Positions 19,817 to 28,798 of a stretch of DNA of 64,000 nt are shown here, piece by piece. The stretch is from Rhizobium sp. BT04 (lineage in GTDB: Bacteria; Pseudomonadota; Alphaproteobacteria; Rhizobiales; Rhizobiaceae): assembly GCF_030053135.1 (NCBI RefSeq), contig NZ_CP125652.1, forward strand, positions 3,218,501 to 3,282,500, given 5' to 3'. Made by a program: the position numbers and the translations under genes. The notes below the pieces were generated by a model. That model was not told the origin of the DNA. It was given only the letters and a program-made list of their open reading frames with translations, and searched no databases. Each line of letters begins with the position of its first letter. The first letter of the stretch is position 1.

Positions 19817-19918
19817 TTTTAGGCCGGGTCGGCCTAAAATCTGAATCCTGTTCTCAATTATATAGTTAGAGCATGATGTCATGAGAAAACCGCTCACACG
19901 TTTCGGCATCATGCTCTA
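19804..19918. repeat. 115-bp double-palindrome repeat, copy A
   Basis: Two hairpins in tandem. The first runs from TAGAACAGGAT to its complement ATCCTGTTCT with an inner palindrome TTTTAGGCCG/CGGCCTAAAA. The second is bounded by AGAGCATGATG and CATCATGCTCT. The reverse complement of copy B at 54582-54696 has the same order and exactly the same length. It overlaps the last 13 bases of the phosphorylase gene and ends 12 bases before deoC. Confidence 0.88.
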
Positions 19919-19930
19919 GAGGAAGTGAAA

Positions 19931-20707
19931 ATGAATAGCCATTCCATCCGGGAGACGGCGGCTGTCGCCCTTTCCCTTCTCGACCTCACCAATTTGAAGG
20001 ACGATTGCACCGAGGCGCAGATCGAGGCGCTCTGCGCCCGCGCGCAGACGCCTTACGGCAATAGCGCTGCGATCTGCATCTGGCCGCGCTTCGTCGCTCA
20101 GGCCCGCAATATCCTCGGTACCGGCCATGCCGTGCGCATCGCTACGGTCGTCAACTTCCCCTCAGGCGATATGGAAGTGGCCGATGTTGCCGCCGAAACG
20201 CGCGAGGCGATTGCCGACGGCGCCGACGACATCGATCTGGTCATCCCTTACCGCAAGCTGCTCGCCGGCAATGAGAAGGCGGTGACCGACATGGTCAGGA
20301 TGGTGCGCGCCGAATGCACCGGGCCGGTCCTGCTGAAGGTCATCATCGAGACCGGCGAATTGAAGGATGCGGCATTGATCCGCCGCGCCTCCGAACTCGC
20401 CATCGACGCCGGCGCCGATTTCATCAAGACCTCCACCGGCAAGGTCGCCGTCAACGCCACGCTCGAAGCCGCCGACATCATGATCCGCGCCATTCGCGAA
20501 AGCGGACGCAAGGTGGGCTTCAAGCCGGCCGGCGGCATCGGCTCGGTGGCTGATGCAGCGCTTTATCTGAGCCTTGCCGAAACCATCATGGCGCCGGACT
20601 GGGCGATGCCCTCGACCTTCCGCTTCGGCGCCTCCGGCCTGCTCGACGATATCCTGGCGGTTCTCGGCGGAGCGCAGCCGTCATCTGCTGCGGCGTCGAG
20701 CTATTGA
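19931..20707 (+). CDS. deoC: Deoxyribose-phosphate aldolase
   Basis: A 258-residue class I aldolase that splits 2-deoxyribose-5-phosphate into glyceraldehyde-3-phosphate and acetaldehyde, the last step of deoxynucleoside breakdown. The Schiff-base lysine is in DFIKTSTGKVA (near 172). The second catalytic lysine is in GFKPAGGIG (near 199), and the acidic partner lies in DDIDLVIPY (near 99). The ATG at 19931 has AGAGGAAG upstream, formed in part where the repeat ends. It lies one base before deoA's start. It receives deoxyribose-5-phosphate from DeoB, encoded in the convergent operon. Confidence 0.95.
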   Translation: MNSHSIRETAAVALSLLDLTNLKDDCTEAQIEALCARAQTPYGNSAAICIWPRFVAQARNILGTGHAVRIATVVNFPSGDMEVADVAAETREAIADGADDIDLVIPYRKLLAGNEKAVTDMVRMVRAECTGPVLLKVIIETGELKDAALIRRASELAIDAGADFIKTSTGKVAVNATLEAADIMIRAIRESGRKVGFKPAGGIGSVADAALYLSLAETIMAPDWAMPSTFRFGASGLLDDILAVLGGAQPSSAAASSY

Positions 20708-20708
20708 G

Positions 20709-22016
20709 ATGATTCCGCAGGAGATCATCCGGCGTAAACGCGACGGCGAGGAACTAGGCCCCGCCGATATCAACTCTTTCATCGCGGCACTCGCTGCCGG
20801 CCAGTTGTCGGAGGGCCAGATCGGCGCATTCGCCATGGCCGTCTGGTTCAAGGGCATGTCGCGCCAGGAAACCGTCGCCTTGACGCTGGCGATGGCCGAC
20901 TCCGGCGATCGGCTGCTATGGGCTGACATCGACCGCCCGATCGCCGACAAACATTCGACCGGCGGCGTCGGCGACAATGTTTCGCTGATGCTGGCGCCGA
21001 TCGCTGCGGCCTGCGGCCTCGCCGTTCCGATGATCTCCGGGCGCGGCCTCGGCCATACCGGTGGCACGCTGGATAAGCTCGAATCCATTCCAGGCTATAT
21101 GATCACCCCGGATGCGGATCTGTTCCACAAGGTCGTAAAAGAGGCGGGATGCGCCATCATCGGCCAGACCGGCACCTTGGCGCCTGCCGACGGCAGGCTC
21201 TATGCCGTGCGCGATGTGACCGCCACCGTCGATTCCATCCCCCTCATCACCGCCTCCATCCTCTCGAAGAAACTGGCGGCCGGACTTGAGACGCTGGTGC
21301 TCGACGTCAAGGTCGGCAACGGCGCCTTTATGGCCGACCGCGCCCAGGCAGAGATCCTGGCGCGGTCGCTGGTCGAAGTGGCCAATGGCGCAGGCGTAAA
21401 GACCTCGGCGCTGATCACCGACATGAACCAACCGCTCGCCGATAGTGCCGGCAATGCTGTCGAAATGCGCAATTGTCTGGATTTCCTGGCGGGTGGGAAG
21501 GCGGACACACGGCTTGCGACCGTCGTCCTTGCCTTCGCCGCCGAAATGCTGGTGAAATCAGGCATTGCCGCCTCGTCTGATGACGCTGACGGGATGGCAC
21601 GTCAGGCCTTGTCATCGGGGAGGGCGGCTGAAGTCTTCGCGCGCATGGTCTCCATGCTCGGCGGGCCGGCCGACCTCATCGAAAATCCCGACCGATATCT
21701 GGCCAGGGCGCCGGTGGAAAAATCTGTCCCGGCCGCTCGGTCCGGCTGGCTTGCCGCCTGCGATGCCCGCGGCATCGGCGTCAGCGTCATCGATCTCGGC
21801 GGCGGCAGACGCCATCCCAAAGACCGGATTGACCATCGCGTCGGCTTCTCCGAACTCCTGCCGCTTGGCACCCGTGTCAGTGCCGGCGACCCGATCGCGC
21901 TGGTTCATGCCGCCGATGAAGCGGCGGCGGAGAAAGCGGCGGCTGCCCTTGCCGCGCATTACCGCATCACCGAGGACCGGCTGGAGCCGACGCCGGTGAT
22001 CACAGGCCTTATCTGA
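20709..22016 (+). CDS. deoA: Thymidine phosphorylase
   Basis: A 435-residue cytosolic dimeric enzyme converting thymidine and deoxyuridine plus phosphate to base plus deoxyribose-1-phosphate. The family signature SGRGLGHTGGTLDKLESIPG is clear near residues 112-131. The phosphate site KHSTGGVGDNVSLML is near 80-94. The C-terminal PYNP domain contains SVIDLGGGRRHPKDRIDHRVGF-like sequence near 360-380. The ATG sits one base after the deoC stop. It closes the rightward salvage operon. Three bases separate its end from the convergent protease gene. Confidence 0.96.
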   Translation: MIPQEIIRRKRDGEELGPADINSFIAALAAGQLSEGQIGAFAMAVWFKGMSRQETVALTLAMADSGDRLLWADIDRPIADKHSTGGVGDNVSLMLAPIAAACGLAVPMISGRGLGHTGGTLDKLESIPGYMITPDADLFHKVVKEAGCAIIGQTGTLAPADGRLYAVRDVTATVDSIPLITASILSKKLAAGLETLVLDVKVGNGAFMADRAQAEILARSLVEVANGAGVKTSALITDMNQPLADSAGNAVEMRNCLDFLAGGKADTRLATVVLAFAAEMLVKSGIAASSDDADGMARQALSSGRAAEVFARMVSMLGGPADLIENPDRYLARAPVEKSVPAARSGWLAACDARGIGVSVIDLGGGRRHPKDRIDHRVGFSELLPLGTRVSAGDPIALVHAADEAAAEKAAAALAAHYRITEDRLEPTPVITGLI

Positions 22017-22019
22017 CAC

Positions 22020-22553
22020 CTACTGCTTGAGGCTAAGCGAGCCGTCGGCGACGGAATAGGAGGCGAGTTTCCGCAGGAAGCTCATACCGACAAGCGTCGT
22101 CGTCAATGCATCGTCCTTGAGGACGAAGGCCTCGACCTCGCGCACGCGGATACCGCCGATCTCGACCCGGTCGAGCATTACATGCGCCGCCTTCGTCTGA
22201 CCGTTTGCGGTGTTGACGCCATAGCGGAAATCGAGCTGGTTGGCCGTGTAGCCGAGCCGGCGGGCCAGCGTCTCGTTGAGCGCCACATAGGTGGCGCCGG
22301 TATCGATCAGGCCTTGCACCGGCTTGCCGTTGATCTTGAAGCTGCCGGTATAGTGGCCCTGCGCATCCGCCTGCAGACGGATCGCGTTGCTGCCGGAAAC
22401 CGGCGCGGGTGCGGCGGGCTTGTCGCTTTCAGGCGATACGTAATTGGCGGAAAGAGCGTCGGTGGGCTGCTGGCCGGTGCTTCCGAAGAAGGAAGGCGCC
22501 TGTGTGGCCAGCACCGCGGCGATGCTGGCGAATATGACGGTACGCACGAGCAT
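22020..22553 (-). CDS. TIGR02281-type clan AA aspartyl protease, membrane-anchored
   Basis: A 177-residue protein with one N-terminal anchor (MLVRTVIFASIAAVLATQAP) and a retroviral-type aspartyl protease domain from about residue 75. The single catalytic motif is GLIDTGATYVALNE, with flap and C-terminal parts VEIGGIRVREVEAFVLKD and LVGMSFLRKLASYSV. Such proteins act as dimers, probably in the periplasm; targets are unknown. ATG 22553 has AGGAAGGA nine bases upstream and is preferred over upstream in-frame ATGs. It sits exactly between two convergent nucleoside operons with no evident functional link. Confidence 0.83.
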   Translation of the reverse strand: MLVRTVIFASIAAVLATQAPSFFGSTGQQPTDALSANYVSPESDKPAAPAPVSGSNAIRLQADAQGHYTGSFKINGKPVQGLIDTGATYVALNETLARRLGYTANQLDFRYGVNTANGQTKAAHVMLDRVEIGGIRVREVEAFVLKDDALTTTLVGMSFLRKLASYSVADGSLSLKQ

Positions 22554-22652
22554 GAAACAGAAATCCTTCCTGTATAAACCCGGCTTCATGCAGGGCCCCA
22601 TGCTTCAAGCTTGCTAAACTCCAAATCCTGATAAGTTGCTAATATCCATACC

Positions 22653-22684
22653 AAAAGGCCCGGAACGAACCATCCGGGCCTTTA
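22653..22684 (-). terminator. Terminator of the deoB-add-upp operon
   Basis: Stem AAAGGCCCGGA/TCCGGGCCTTT (22654-22664 with 22673-22683), 8-base loop. On the minus strand it ends in a T run. It lies about 33 bases after upp. Confidence 0.85.
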
Positions 22685-22716
22685 AACTCTTTCGATTTGG
22701 TAAAGGAAGGCTGAAA

Positions 22717-23346
22717 CTATTTGGTGCCGTACATGCGGTCGCCGGCATCACCGAGGCCGGGCACGATATAGCCCTTCTCATTGAGATGGCTGTCGATCGA
22801 TGCGGTGAAAACCGGAACATCCGGATGGGCGGCGCGGAAGTTGCGGATGCCTTCCGGGGCGGCGAGCAGGCAGAGGAAGCGGATATTGTGAGCGCCGCGT
22901 TCCTTGAGCTTGTCGATCGCCGCGATCGACGAATTGCCGGTCGCCAGCATCGGGTCAACGACGATGATCAGGCGCTCGGCCACATCCTCCGGCGCCTTGA
23001 AGTAATATTCGACCGGCTGCAGCGTCTCGTGGTCGCGATAAACGCCGATATGGGAGACGCGGGCTGATGGTACGAGATCGAGCATGCCTTCGAGCAGCCC
23101 GTTGCCGGCGCGCAGGATCGAGGCGAAGACCAGCTTCTTGCCCTCGAGGATCGGCGATTCCATCGTCTGTAGCGGCGTCTCGATCGTTTCCATCGTCAGT
23201 TCGAGATCGCGGGTCACCTCGTAACAGAGCAAGGTGGAGATTTCGCGCAGCAGCCGCCGGAAACTTCCCGTCGATGTCTCCTTGCGCCGCATGATGGTGA
23301 GTTTGTGCTGCACCAGCGGGTGATCGATGACCGTGACGCCGTCCAT
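22717..23346 (-). CDS. upp: Uracil phosphoribosyltransferase
   Basis: A 209-residue cytosolic enzyme making UMP from uracil and PRPP. The PRPP-binding loop is [17 protein letters not shown] (about 128-144), and the C-terminal uracil-binding segment is [32 protein letters not shown] near 76-90 is also typical. Length equals that of E. coli Upp (208). Start ATG 23346 ([10 protein letters not shown]) matches family N-termini; an ATG five codons upstream is possible. It is the last gene of the leftward operon; it recaptures uracil released by nucleoside phosphorolysis. Confidence 0.96.
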   Translation of the reverse strand: MDGVTVIDHPLVQHKLTIMRRKETSTGSFRRLLREISTLLCYEVTRDLELTMETIETPLQTMESPILEGKKLVFASILRAGNGLLEGMLDLVPSARVSHIGVYRDHETLQPVEYYFKAPEDVAERLIIVVDPMLATGNSSIAAIDKLKERGAHNIRFLCLLAAPEGIRNFRAAHPDVPVFTASIDSHLNEKGYIVPGLGDAGDRMYGTK

Positions 23347-23439
23347 GGGGAAGCCTTTCATTCTTTCTATCGAATGTTTCTTTCACGGAAATCGGCCCGA
23401 CTGCAAGAGTGGAGGCCAATCTTCCCCAGCCTCTCGCCC

Positions 23440-24408
23440 TTAAATCCGGGCAAGCAGGGTCTTGCGTGTCTCTTCGTCGACGAAGGCCGCCTCGATCGCC
23501 GTGCGCGTCATGCCATCGATCTCGGCGTCGCTGAAGCCGAAAGCCCCGGCGGCAGGTTCGTATTCCCGCTCCAGCGAGGTATGAAAGAAAGGCGGATCGT
23601 CCGAGCTGATCGTCACCCGCACGCCGGCTTCCTTCAACCGGCGCAGCGGATGGGAGGCGAAATCGGGAAAGACCCCGAGCGCGATATTCGAGCCCGGGCA
23701 GACCTCGAGCACAGTGCCGAGGTCGGCAAGCCGCTTTACCAGATCTAGATCCTCGACGGCGCGCACGCCATGGCCGATGCGCGAGGGACGCACGGCATCG
23801 AGCGCATCGATAACACTGAAGGCGCCGCAGACCTCGCCGGCATGGATCGTCAGACCCAGGCCGGCATCGCGGGCGATATCGAAGGCGCGGGCATAGTCGG
23901 CGACGCGTCCCATGCGCTCCTCGCCGGCAAGGTTGAAGCCGGTAATCAGGGGATTGCCGGCCCTGGCCGCGTATTCGGCGGCGCCGATCACACTCTCCGG
24001 ACCGAAATGCCGCTCGCCGGTGACGATCAGGCGGGCCTCGATGCCGCTTTTTTCCCTGGCCCGCCGGATGCCCTCGCAGACGCCTGATATATAGGCGTCG
24101 GCGCCGAGCCCGATGCGTTTGCCGTGGTCGGGCGAAACGATCAGTTCGCTGTAGATCGTATTGATGCCGGCGAGTTCGTCGAGATAGGTTTCGGTCAGAA
24201 GCGCATAGTCCTCCTCGGTCCGGTAGACCTCGGATACCTTGTCGTAACATTCGAGGAAGCTTGCGAAATCATGCCAGACATAGGCGCCGCCGCGAAGCTC
24301 ACCGCTGATGTCGACGCCGTATTTGCGCGCCTGCGCCTCGGTCAGAGCGGGAGGTGCCGCACCCTCCAGATGGCAGTGCAGTTCGACCTTCTTCAGATGC
24401 GATGTCAC
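23440..24408 (-). CDS. add: Adenosine deaminase
   Basis: A 322-residue zinc enzyme of the amidohydrolase superfamily that converts adenosine and deoxyadenosine to inosine and deoxyinosine. Zinc ligands H11 and H13 are in [13 protein letters not shown]; the third His and catalytic Glu are in [18 protein letters not shown] holds the last Asp. RIGHGVRA carries the second catalytic His. The GTG at 24408 has GGAG seven bases upstream and overlaps the deoB stop by four bases. The same frame is open much further right, but that is the antisense-phase shadow of deoB. Could instead be adenine deaminase-like; the ADD reading is preferred from the context. Confidence 0.93.
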   Translation of the reverse strand: MTSHLKKVELHCHLEGAAPPALTEAQARKYGVDISGELRGGAYVWHDFASFLECYDKVSEVYRTEEDYALLTETYLDELAGINTIYSELIVSPDHGKRIGLGADAYISGVCEGIRRAREKSGIEARLIVTGERHFGPESVIGAAEYAARAGNPLITGFNLAGEERMGRVADYARAFDIARDAGLGLTIHAGEVCGAFSVIDALDAVRPSRIGHGVRAVEDLDLVKRLADLGTVLEVCPGSNIALGVFPDFASHPLRRLKEAGVRVTISSDDPPFFHTSLEREYEPAAGAFGFSDAEIDGMTRTAIEAAFVDEETRKTLLARI

Positions 24409-25625
24409 AGAAAACTCCTTCCATGCGACCCGGCCGGAATGCCGAGATGGCGCGCGACGCTTTCGCCGATATCGGCATAGCTGCGGCGCAGACCGATGGA
24501 ACGCGACCGGATGCCGGGGCCATAGGCGATGACCGGCACGCGCTCGCGCGTATGGTCCGTGCCGCGCCAGGTCGGGTCGCAGCCGTGGTCGGCGGTGAGC
24601 ACGACGAGGTCGCCCGGCTTCAGTTTCTTGTGGACTTCGCCCAGGCGTGCGTCGAAGGCTTCGAGTGCGGCGGCATATCCCGGCACGTCGCGGCGATGGC
24701 CGTAAATCATGTCGAAATCGACGAAATTGGTGAAGACGAGATCGCCGTCCGCAGCCTCGTCGATGGTGGAAAGCGTCGCATCCATCAGCGCCTCGTTGCC
24801 GTTCGCCTTGATGACCCTTGATATGCCCTGATGCGCGAAGATGTCGCCGATCTTTCCGACAGCGTGCACCTGCCGGCCGTTTTCGATAAGCCGGTCGAGC
24901 AGCGTCGGCTCCGGCGGCAGCACGGAGAAGTCGCGCCGGTTTCCGGTGCGCTGGAAGGTAGAGGCGGATTGACCGACGAAGGGCCGGGCGATGACGCGGC
25001 CGATATTGTAGCGATCGAGCATCCCTCGGGCCAAACGGCAGAAAGTGAGCAGGCGATCGAGGCCGAAATGCACTTCGTGCGCCGCGACCTGGAAGACCGA
25101 GTCCGATGAGGTGTAGCAGATCGGCTTGCCGGTGCGGATATGCTCCTCGCCGAGCCGAGCGATGATGTCCGTTCCCGAGGCATGGCAATTGCCGAGAATG
25201 CCGGGCACGCCCGCCTCTTTACACAGCGCTTCCAGCAGCTCCGGCGGAAAGGCGTCGCCCTCTGTCGGGAAATAACCCCAATCGAAACTGACAGGTGTTC
25301 CCGCGATCTCCCAATGGCCTGACGGCGTATCCTTGCCGCGGGAGATTTCGGTGGCGGCGCCATAAATACCGTAGACCTTCTCGGGAACCGGCATGCCGGC
25401 CGGAAACCGGCCCGAGGCCGATCGCGCGATCTGCATCAGCCCGAGTTCCGACAGGTTGGGCAGGGAAAGCGGCCCGCTGCGCAATCCGGCGCGGTCTGCG
25501 GCTCCGGCTGCGCAGAACTCGGCGATATGGCCGAGCGTATCGGCGCCCTCGTCGCCATAGGCCGCCGCATCCGGCGCACCGCCGACGCCGAAAGAATCCA
25601 GAACGAAAAGAAAAGCACGCGCCAT
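24405..25625 (-). CDS. deoB: Phosphopentomutase
   Basis: A 406-residue Mn-dependent member of the alkaline phosphatase superfamily that interconverts (deoxy)ribose-1-phosphate and -5-phosphate. Metal and phospho-acceptor elements: [13 protein letters not shown] at the N-terminus, [14 protein letters not shown] (phospho-threonine region, near 97-110), [14 protein letters not shown] near 293 and [19 protein letters not shown] near 343-361. It bridges the phosphorylases (DeoA, PNP) and DeoC encoded by the facing operon. It is the first gene of deoB-add-upp. About 105 bases separate it from the pilus genes upstream. Confidence 0.96.
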   Translation of the reverse strand: MARAFLFVLDSFGVGGAPDAAAYGDEGADTLGHIAEFCAAGAADRAGLRSGPLSLPNLSELGLMQIARSASGRFPAGMPVPEKVYGIYGAATEISRGKDTPSGHWEIAGTPVSFDWGYFPTEGDAFPPELLEALCKEAGVPGILGNCHASGTDIIARLGEEHIRTGKPICYTSSDSVFQVAAHEVHFGLDRLLTFCRLARGMLDRYNIGRVIARPFVGQSASTFQRTGNRRDFSVLPPEPTLLDRLIENGRQVHAVGKIGDIFAHQGISRVIKANGNEALMDATLSTIDEAADGDLVFTNFVDFDMIYGHRRDVPGYAAALEAFDARLGEVHKKLKPGDLVVLTADHGCDPTWRGTDHTRERVPVIAYGPGIRSRSIGLRRSYADIGESVARHLGIPAGSHGRSFL

Positions 25626-25730
25626 TTAACACCCGAAAGAGCAGATCGCCGGCCTCCGGGACATCGGAAGCAGCTCGCGCTCAGGCATATAATGCTGCGG
25701 CCGGCTTGGCAAATTCGAGAGAGAGAGTCG

Positions 25731-26315
25731 TCAGCAATCGCCGCAGGGGATCGAGTCGCCTTGCCGCTGGCGGTAGAAGTAACTGCGGCTGATGGTGATC
25801 GTGCGCATGCCATCCGGCATGAAGTTCGGCGCAAACAGGAACATCGTATAGGGGATGCTAAGCTCGGTGCGAACCAGGAAGCTGTTCGCCGTCTTCATAT
25901 CGGACGGCACGTTGGACACTGCGGTGTTCTTGGCATAGGGCGCCGTGCCGTCCTGCGCCCAGGACCACAGCACCTTCGCATTGGCGCCGGCGTCGATGGT
26001 AATGCCGGTGATCTTCAACGTCAGCGACGTCGAGTTGTAAGGCACGAAGATCGCGGTTGCGACCGAGGGCATCTGCGCAAGCGCGCTCTTGGTGACGGAT
26101 TGCTGCTGGGTGACGAGGTCGGCGATCGAACCTGCCGCGCGTGTTACGCGCTTGCTGACGCTGAGGCCGATCGTGATCTCGAAAGCGCCGATATAGAGCA
26201 TGACGAGCACGGGAAAGAGGATCGCGAATTCGATCGCGCCGGCGCCCTTGCGGTCTCGGATCAGCCGCCGCGCCGACAACGCCAGTCTGGAGAACGGGTT
26301 GTGCAACGCCATCAT
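25731..26315 (-). CDS. TadE-like pilus pseudopilin (second)
   Basis: A 194-residue TadE/TadG-like protein. The N-terminus has a basic leader then a prepilin-like segment RKGAGAIEFAILFPVLVMLYIGAFEITIG with the Glu near +5 after the Gly. A periplasmic domain follows and ends in a Cys-containing tail (SIPCGDC). TadE-type pseudopilins are processed by the CpaA/TadV peptidase and needed for Flp pilus assembly. The start overlaps the stop of the upstream TadE-like gene by four bases, so the two are coupled. It has no von Willebrand domain, so it is not a full TadG. Confidence 0.85.
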   Translation of the reverse strand: MMALHNPFSRLALSARRLIRDRKGAGAIEFAILFPVLVMLYIGAFEITIGLSVSKRVTRAAGSIADLVTQQQSVTKSALAQMPSVATAIFVPYNSTSLTLKITGITIDAGANAKVLWSWAQDGTAPYAKNTAVSNVPSDMKTANSFLVRTELSIPYTMFLFAPNFMPDGMRTITISRSYFYRQRQGDSIPCGDC

Positions 26316-26947
26316 GGATACTGCTCGTTCTGGAAGGCCGCGGTCGCGACAATCAGATATTGACTGGGCATCGAACCGTCAGAGGGACGTATCGTCGTGA
26401 TATAAGGGCGGACCAGATCGGTGATGATTTCCCAGCGATAATAGGCGCGGACCATGTTGATGGTGCCGGCGCCGCCCGGCGCATATTTGAACGCTGCCGT
26501 GTTGATGTCGGCATATCTGTTGGTGGAAAGCTTGGGGATTGTCGTCGGAATGGCTGAAAAGCTGCCGAACGTCTGCACATCCAGGTAGAGCTTGCTCGGC
26601 GTGGCGACTTCGCTCGCAGAGCAGCGGATCAGGATCGAGATCTCGTCACAGAAAGCCTGGCGGAACTGCGCCTGATTCATATCGGTCGTGCGGCCGAGAT
26701 TATAGGTAATTTGCCCGGTTCGCATCTTGCGGCTCATCGTATCGACGGCGTTGGAGACGAGTTCCTCGGCAGCAAAGGCGACGAAGGTTTCGAGAATTGC
26801 GAAAATCACCAGGAAATAGGGAATGGCGAGCAAGGCGAATTCGATCGCCGCAGCACCCTCGCGCGACCGGGCGAGAGCGCGAAACCGTAAGAAACGGAAC
26901 GGCGCGAGGGAGTGCGCCTTATCCGTCTTCTGATCAATTACCGTCAT
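26312..26947 (-). CDS. TadE-like pilus pseudopilin (first)
   Basis: A 211-residue TadE-family protein. A basic N-terminus leads to SREGAAAIEFALLAIPYFLVIFAILETFVAF at about 28-58, the prepilin-like helix with conserved Glu. The periplasmic part has two cysteines in the middle (FCDEISILIRC) likely to form a disulfide. It is coupled to the next TadE-like gene (ATGA overlap), a common arrangement for paired pseudopilins that may form a heteromeric minor pilin complex. It is the second gene of the leftward pilus operon after the secretin-N-like gene. Confidence 0.85.
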   Translation of the reverse strand: MTVIDQKTDKAHSLAPFRFLRFRALARSREGAAAIEFALLAIPYFLVIFAILETFVAFAAEELVSNAVDTMSRKMRTGQITYNLGRTTDMNQAQFRQAFCDEISILIRCSASEVATPSKLYLDVQTFGSFSAIPTTIPKLSTNRYADINTAAFKYAPGGAGTINMVRAYYRWEIITDLVRPYITTIRPSDGSMPSQYLIVATAAFQNEQYP

Positions 26948-27061
26948 AGCCTGGACCCGAGCGACATTCTCCGTCCGTCACACTAGGGTCTGTTCGTTGA
27001 TTTTCCGTTTCAGTCTGACACGACGATTTTAACGAATGGCCGAAGACGTGAGTTTAGCCGA

Positions 27062-27472
27062 TCAGGGCGACGTGGTGCCGGTGGTCGCCTGCTGTGCATG
27101 CTGCTCGCAGTTCGGCGTACAGGACAGCACCGAGCGTTCGGTCTGCCGATAGACGCGCACCGTGTTGCCCTCGTCGATCGACACCAGGATGCGCTCGTCG
27201 AGGATCGCATTGCCGTCGGCATCGAGCAGCACCAGATTGGTGGTGCCGAAGCTGCGTCCGGTCAGCACGATGGTTTTGGCGTCGGCGACGGTCGCATCGG
27301 CAACCTTGGCATTGCCGACGATGACCTTGCTGACCGGGCGGTCGAGCTTCAATACGCGCGCGTGATCCATATAGACGCGCAGCATGTCATCGTCTGCGGC
27401 CGCGGAAACTCCCGAAATACCGAAAACGGCGATCATGCCGGCAAAGAAAATGGTTTTGCCGCTCGATGACAT
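27062..27472 (-). CDS. Secretin N-terminal-like pilus protein
   Basis: A 136-residue secreted protein. The signal peptide (KTIFFAGMIAVFGISGVSAAA) is followed by a single domain matching the N-terminal region of CpaC/RcpA secretins (pilus formation protein N-terminal): LDRPVSKVIVGNAKVADATV, then SFGTTNLVLLDADGNAI. The C-terminus has two cysteines (LSCTPNCEQ) and no secretin barrel. It may bind the CpaC secretin or stabilise it in the periplasm. ATG 27472 has GAGG at a good distance; the open frame extends 46 codons further without one. It diverges from the flp pilin gene. Confidence 0.82.
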   Translation of the reverse strand: MSSSGKTIFFAGMIAVFGISGVSAAADDDMLRVYMDHARVLKLDRPVSKVIVGNAKVADATVADAKTIVLTGRSFGTTNLVLLDADGNAILDERILVSIDEGNTVRVYRQTERSVLSCTPNCEQHAQQATTGTTSP

Positions 27473-27850
27473 TGGGTCCTCTTTCACGATCACAGCGCAA
27501 TATCCGCATAGAATGGAAAAAAATGGTGAATGAAGCCTTAAACCCGCTACCTTGTTCCGGAATGAAGCGTAAATGATCCGATTTGGCACGGCCTCGGGCA
27601 GCGCACGCATCGGTTGGAGGCGATGCTTGTGCTATTCCCGGATGAATGCGATGTTATATCAGGAATATCATTAAATATTGAAGGGTCCGCGTAAGAAAAT
27701 ACTTACTCTACAAGGGCCTATTGTCCGGTTCAGATCTTGTTAACTCTTTTCCTTAAGCCGATGGAAACGGCCATTCGCTAGGTTGCAGTCATCCGATCAA
27801 CGGCAACAGTTGGCGGACGTGCTGAACATCAACTGGAGTTAGGAGTTACC
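27473..27850. other. Divergent promoter region between pilus operons
   Basis: About 378 bases with no gene, AT-richer than its surroundings. It contains a small inverted repeat GTAAG/CTTAC (27691-27706) and TTAA-rich sequence near 27738-27757 (GTTAACTC...CCTTAAG) upstream of flp. TTAA pairs resemble CtrA-type sites but the spacer is nine rather than seven bases. Both the flp and the leftward pilus promoters must lie here. Confidence 0.5.
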
Positions 27851-28051
27851 ATGACCAAGCTTTTTAGCCGTTTTCTGAAGGACGAATCCGGCGCGACCGC
27901 AATCGAATACGGCCTGATCGCCGCTCTCATTTCCGTAGCGCTCATCACCGGCGCAACGACCCTCGGCGGCAAGATCAGCACCACGTTCACCAACTTGGGT
28001 ACCAAGATGGATAACGCTGTAACCGCGACTGCCGCCGCTCCGTCCAACTAA
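27851..28051 (+). CDS. pilA: Flp/Fap-type pilin
   Basis: A 66-residue type IVb pilin, the major subunit of the Tad pilus. The leader ends at G14; the mature start ATAIEYGLIAALISVALI has Glu at +5 and the paired Tyr typical of Flp pilins. The C-terminal half is short and Thr/Ala-rich. It is cleaved by CpaA (next gene) and polymerised by CpaF/TadBC. AGGAG lies five bases before the ATG. A hairpin terminator follows, which would let the pilin be expressed far more than the assembly genes. Confidence 0.96.
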   Translation: MTKLFSRFLKDESGATAIEYGLIAALISVALITGATTLGGKISTTFTNLGTKMDNAVTATAAAPSN

Positions 28052-28117
28052 TTTAGGTGCCGCCCAGCGGCATCCGCATAGTGCCGGTCGGATTGGATCC
28101 GGCCGATCTCTCGTGTG

Positions 28118-28148
28118 GGCTCACAGGCTGAAAGGCCGTGAGCCTTTT
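28118..28148 (+). terminator. Terminator/attenuator after the pilin gene
   Basis: GGCTCAC (28118-28124) pairs with GTGAGCC (28138-28144), followed by TTTT. A second hairpin (GCCGG/CCGGC) precedes it near 28083-28103. It lies between flp and cpaA. Confidence 0.65.
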
Positions 28149-28175
28149 CGAATCTCGTTCCGAAGGGGCATACCC

Positions 28176-28688
28176 ATGATCGCAGCTGCAGTCTTCGTGA
28201 TACTGCCACTCTGCCTCGCCATGGCGGCCTTCTCGGATCTGTTCACCATGACGATCCCGAACCGTGTTTCGCTGATCCTGATCGGTTCCTTCCTCGTCCT
28301 CGCGCCGCTTTCCGGCCTGGGTCTGGAGACGATCGGCATGCATCTTGCTGGCGCTGCCATCGTCTTCTGCGCCTGCTTTGCTCTTTTTGCCTTCAACGTA
28401 ATGGGCGGTGGCGACGCCAAGCTCTTGACGGCGACTGCGCTCTGGTTCGGCCTGGACCAGTCCCTTGCTTTCCTGATGACCGACGTTGCCATGATCGGCG
28501 GCCTGATCACCTTGCTGATCCTGCTGGTCAGAGCGCAATCGGACACCATCCTCGCCATCGGCCTGCCGGTGCCGAACTCGGTCCTGCTGGCCAAGAAGAT
28601 TCCCTACGGCATCGCAATCGCGATCGGCGGCTTCATGGCCTTTCCTTCCTCGCCGCTGTTTCTCGCCGCGCTGGAAAGCCTGAAATAA
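28176..28688 (+). CDS. cpaA: Prepilin peptidase CpaA/TadV
   Basis: A 170-residue inner-membrane aspartyl protease (A24) that removes the leader of Flp and TadE-type prepilins. The two catalytic aspartates are D21 (SDLFTMTIPNR) and D80 in the GGGDAKLL motif. It has about six helices and lacks the methyltransferase domain of PilD, as is usual for Tad systems. ATG 28176 follows GAAGGGG at a workable distance. It is the first assembly gene after flp. A TTAA-rich spacer then separates it from cpaB. Confidence 0.94.
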   Translation: MIAAAVFVILPLCLAMAAFSDLFTMTIPNRVSLILIGSFLVLAPLSGLGLETIGMHLAGAAIVFCACFALFAFNVMGGGDAKLLTATALWFGLDQSLAFLMTDVAMIGGLITLLILLVRAQSDTILAIGLPVPNSVLLAKKIPYGIAIAIGGFMAFPSSPLFLAALESLK

Positions 28689-28730
28689 CGGCATTTTAAA
28701 TGCTCGTTAACTTAAAATCTAAGCGTTCCA

Positions 28731-28738
28731 TTAACCAT
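28731..28738. promoter_or_regulatory. CtrA-like half-site upstream of cpaB
   Basis: TTAACCAT, the half-site reported for CtrA in alphaproteobacteria including Sinorhizobium, lies 61 bases before the cpaB start in a 110-base AT-rich gap. Eight bases can occur by chance; the location before a pilus gene is what makes it notable. Confidence 0.4.
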
Positions 28739-28798
28739 AATTATACCAATTGCTGAGCATTCTGCGGGGCGAACATATCGTGCCCTGAGGAATGATTG

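Noticed and set aside
24409..25188. Upstream extension of the add frame
   Set aside because: Out-of-phase copy of deoB sequence; the GTG at 24408 with GGAG is the real start.
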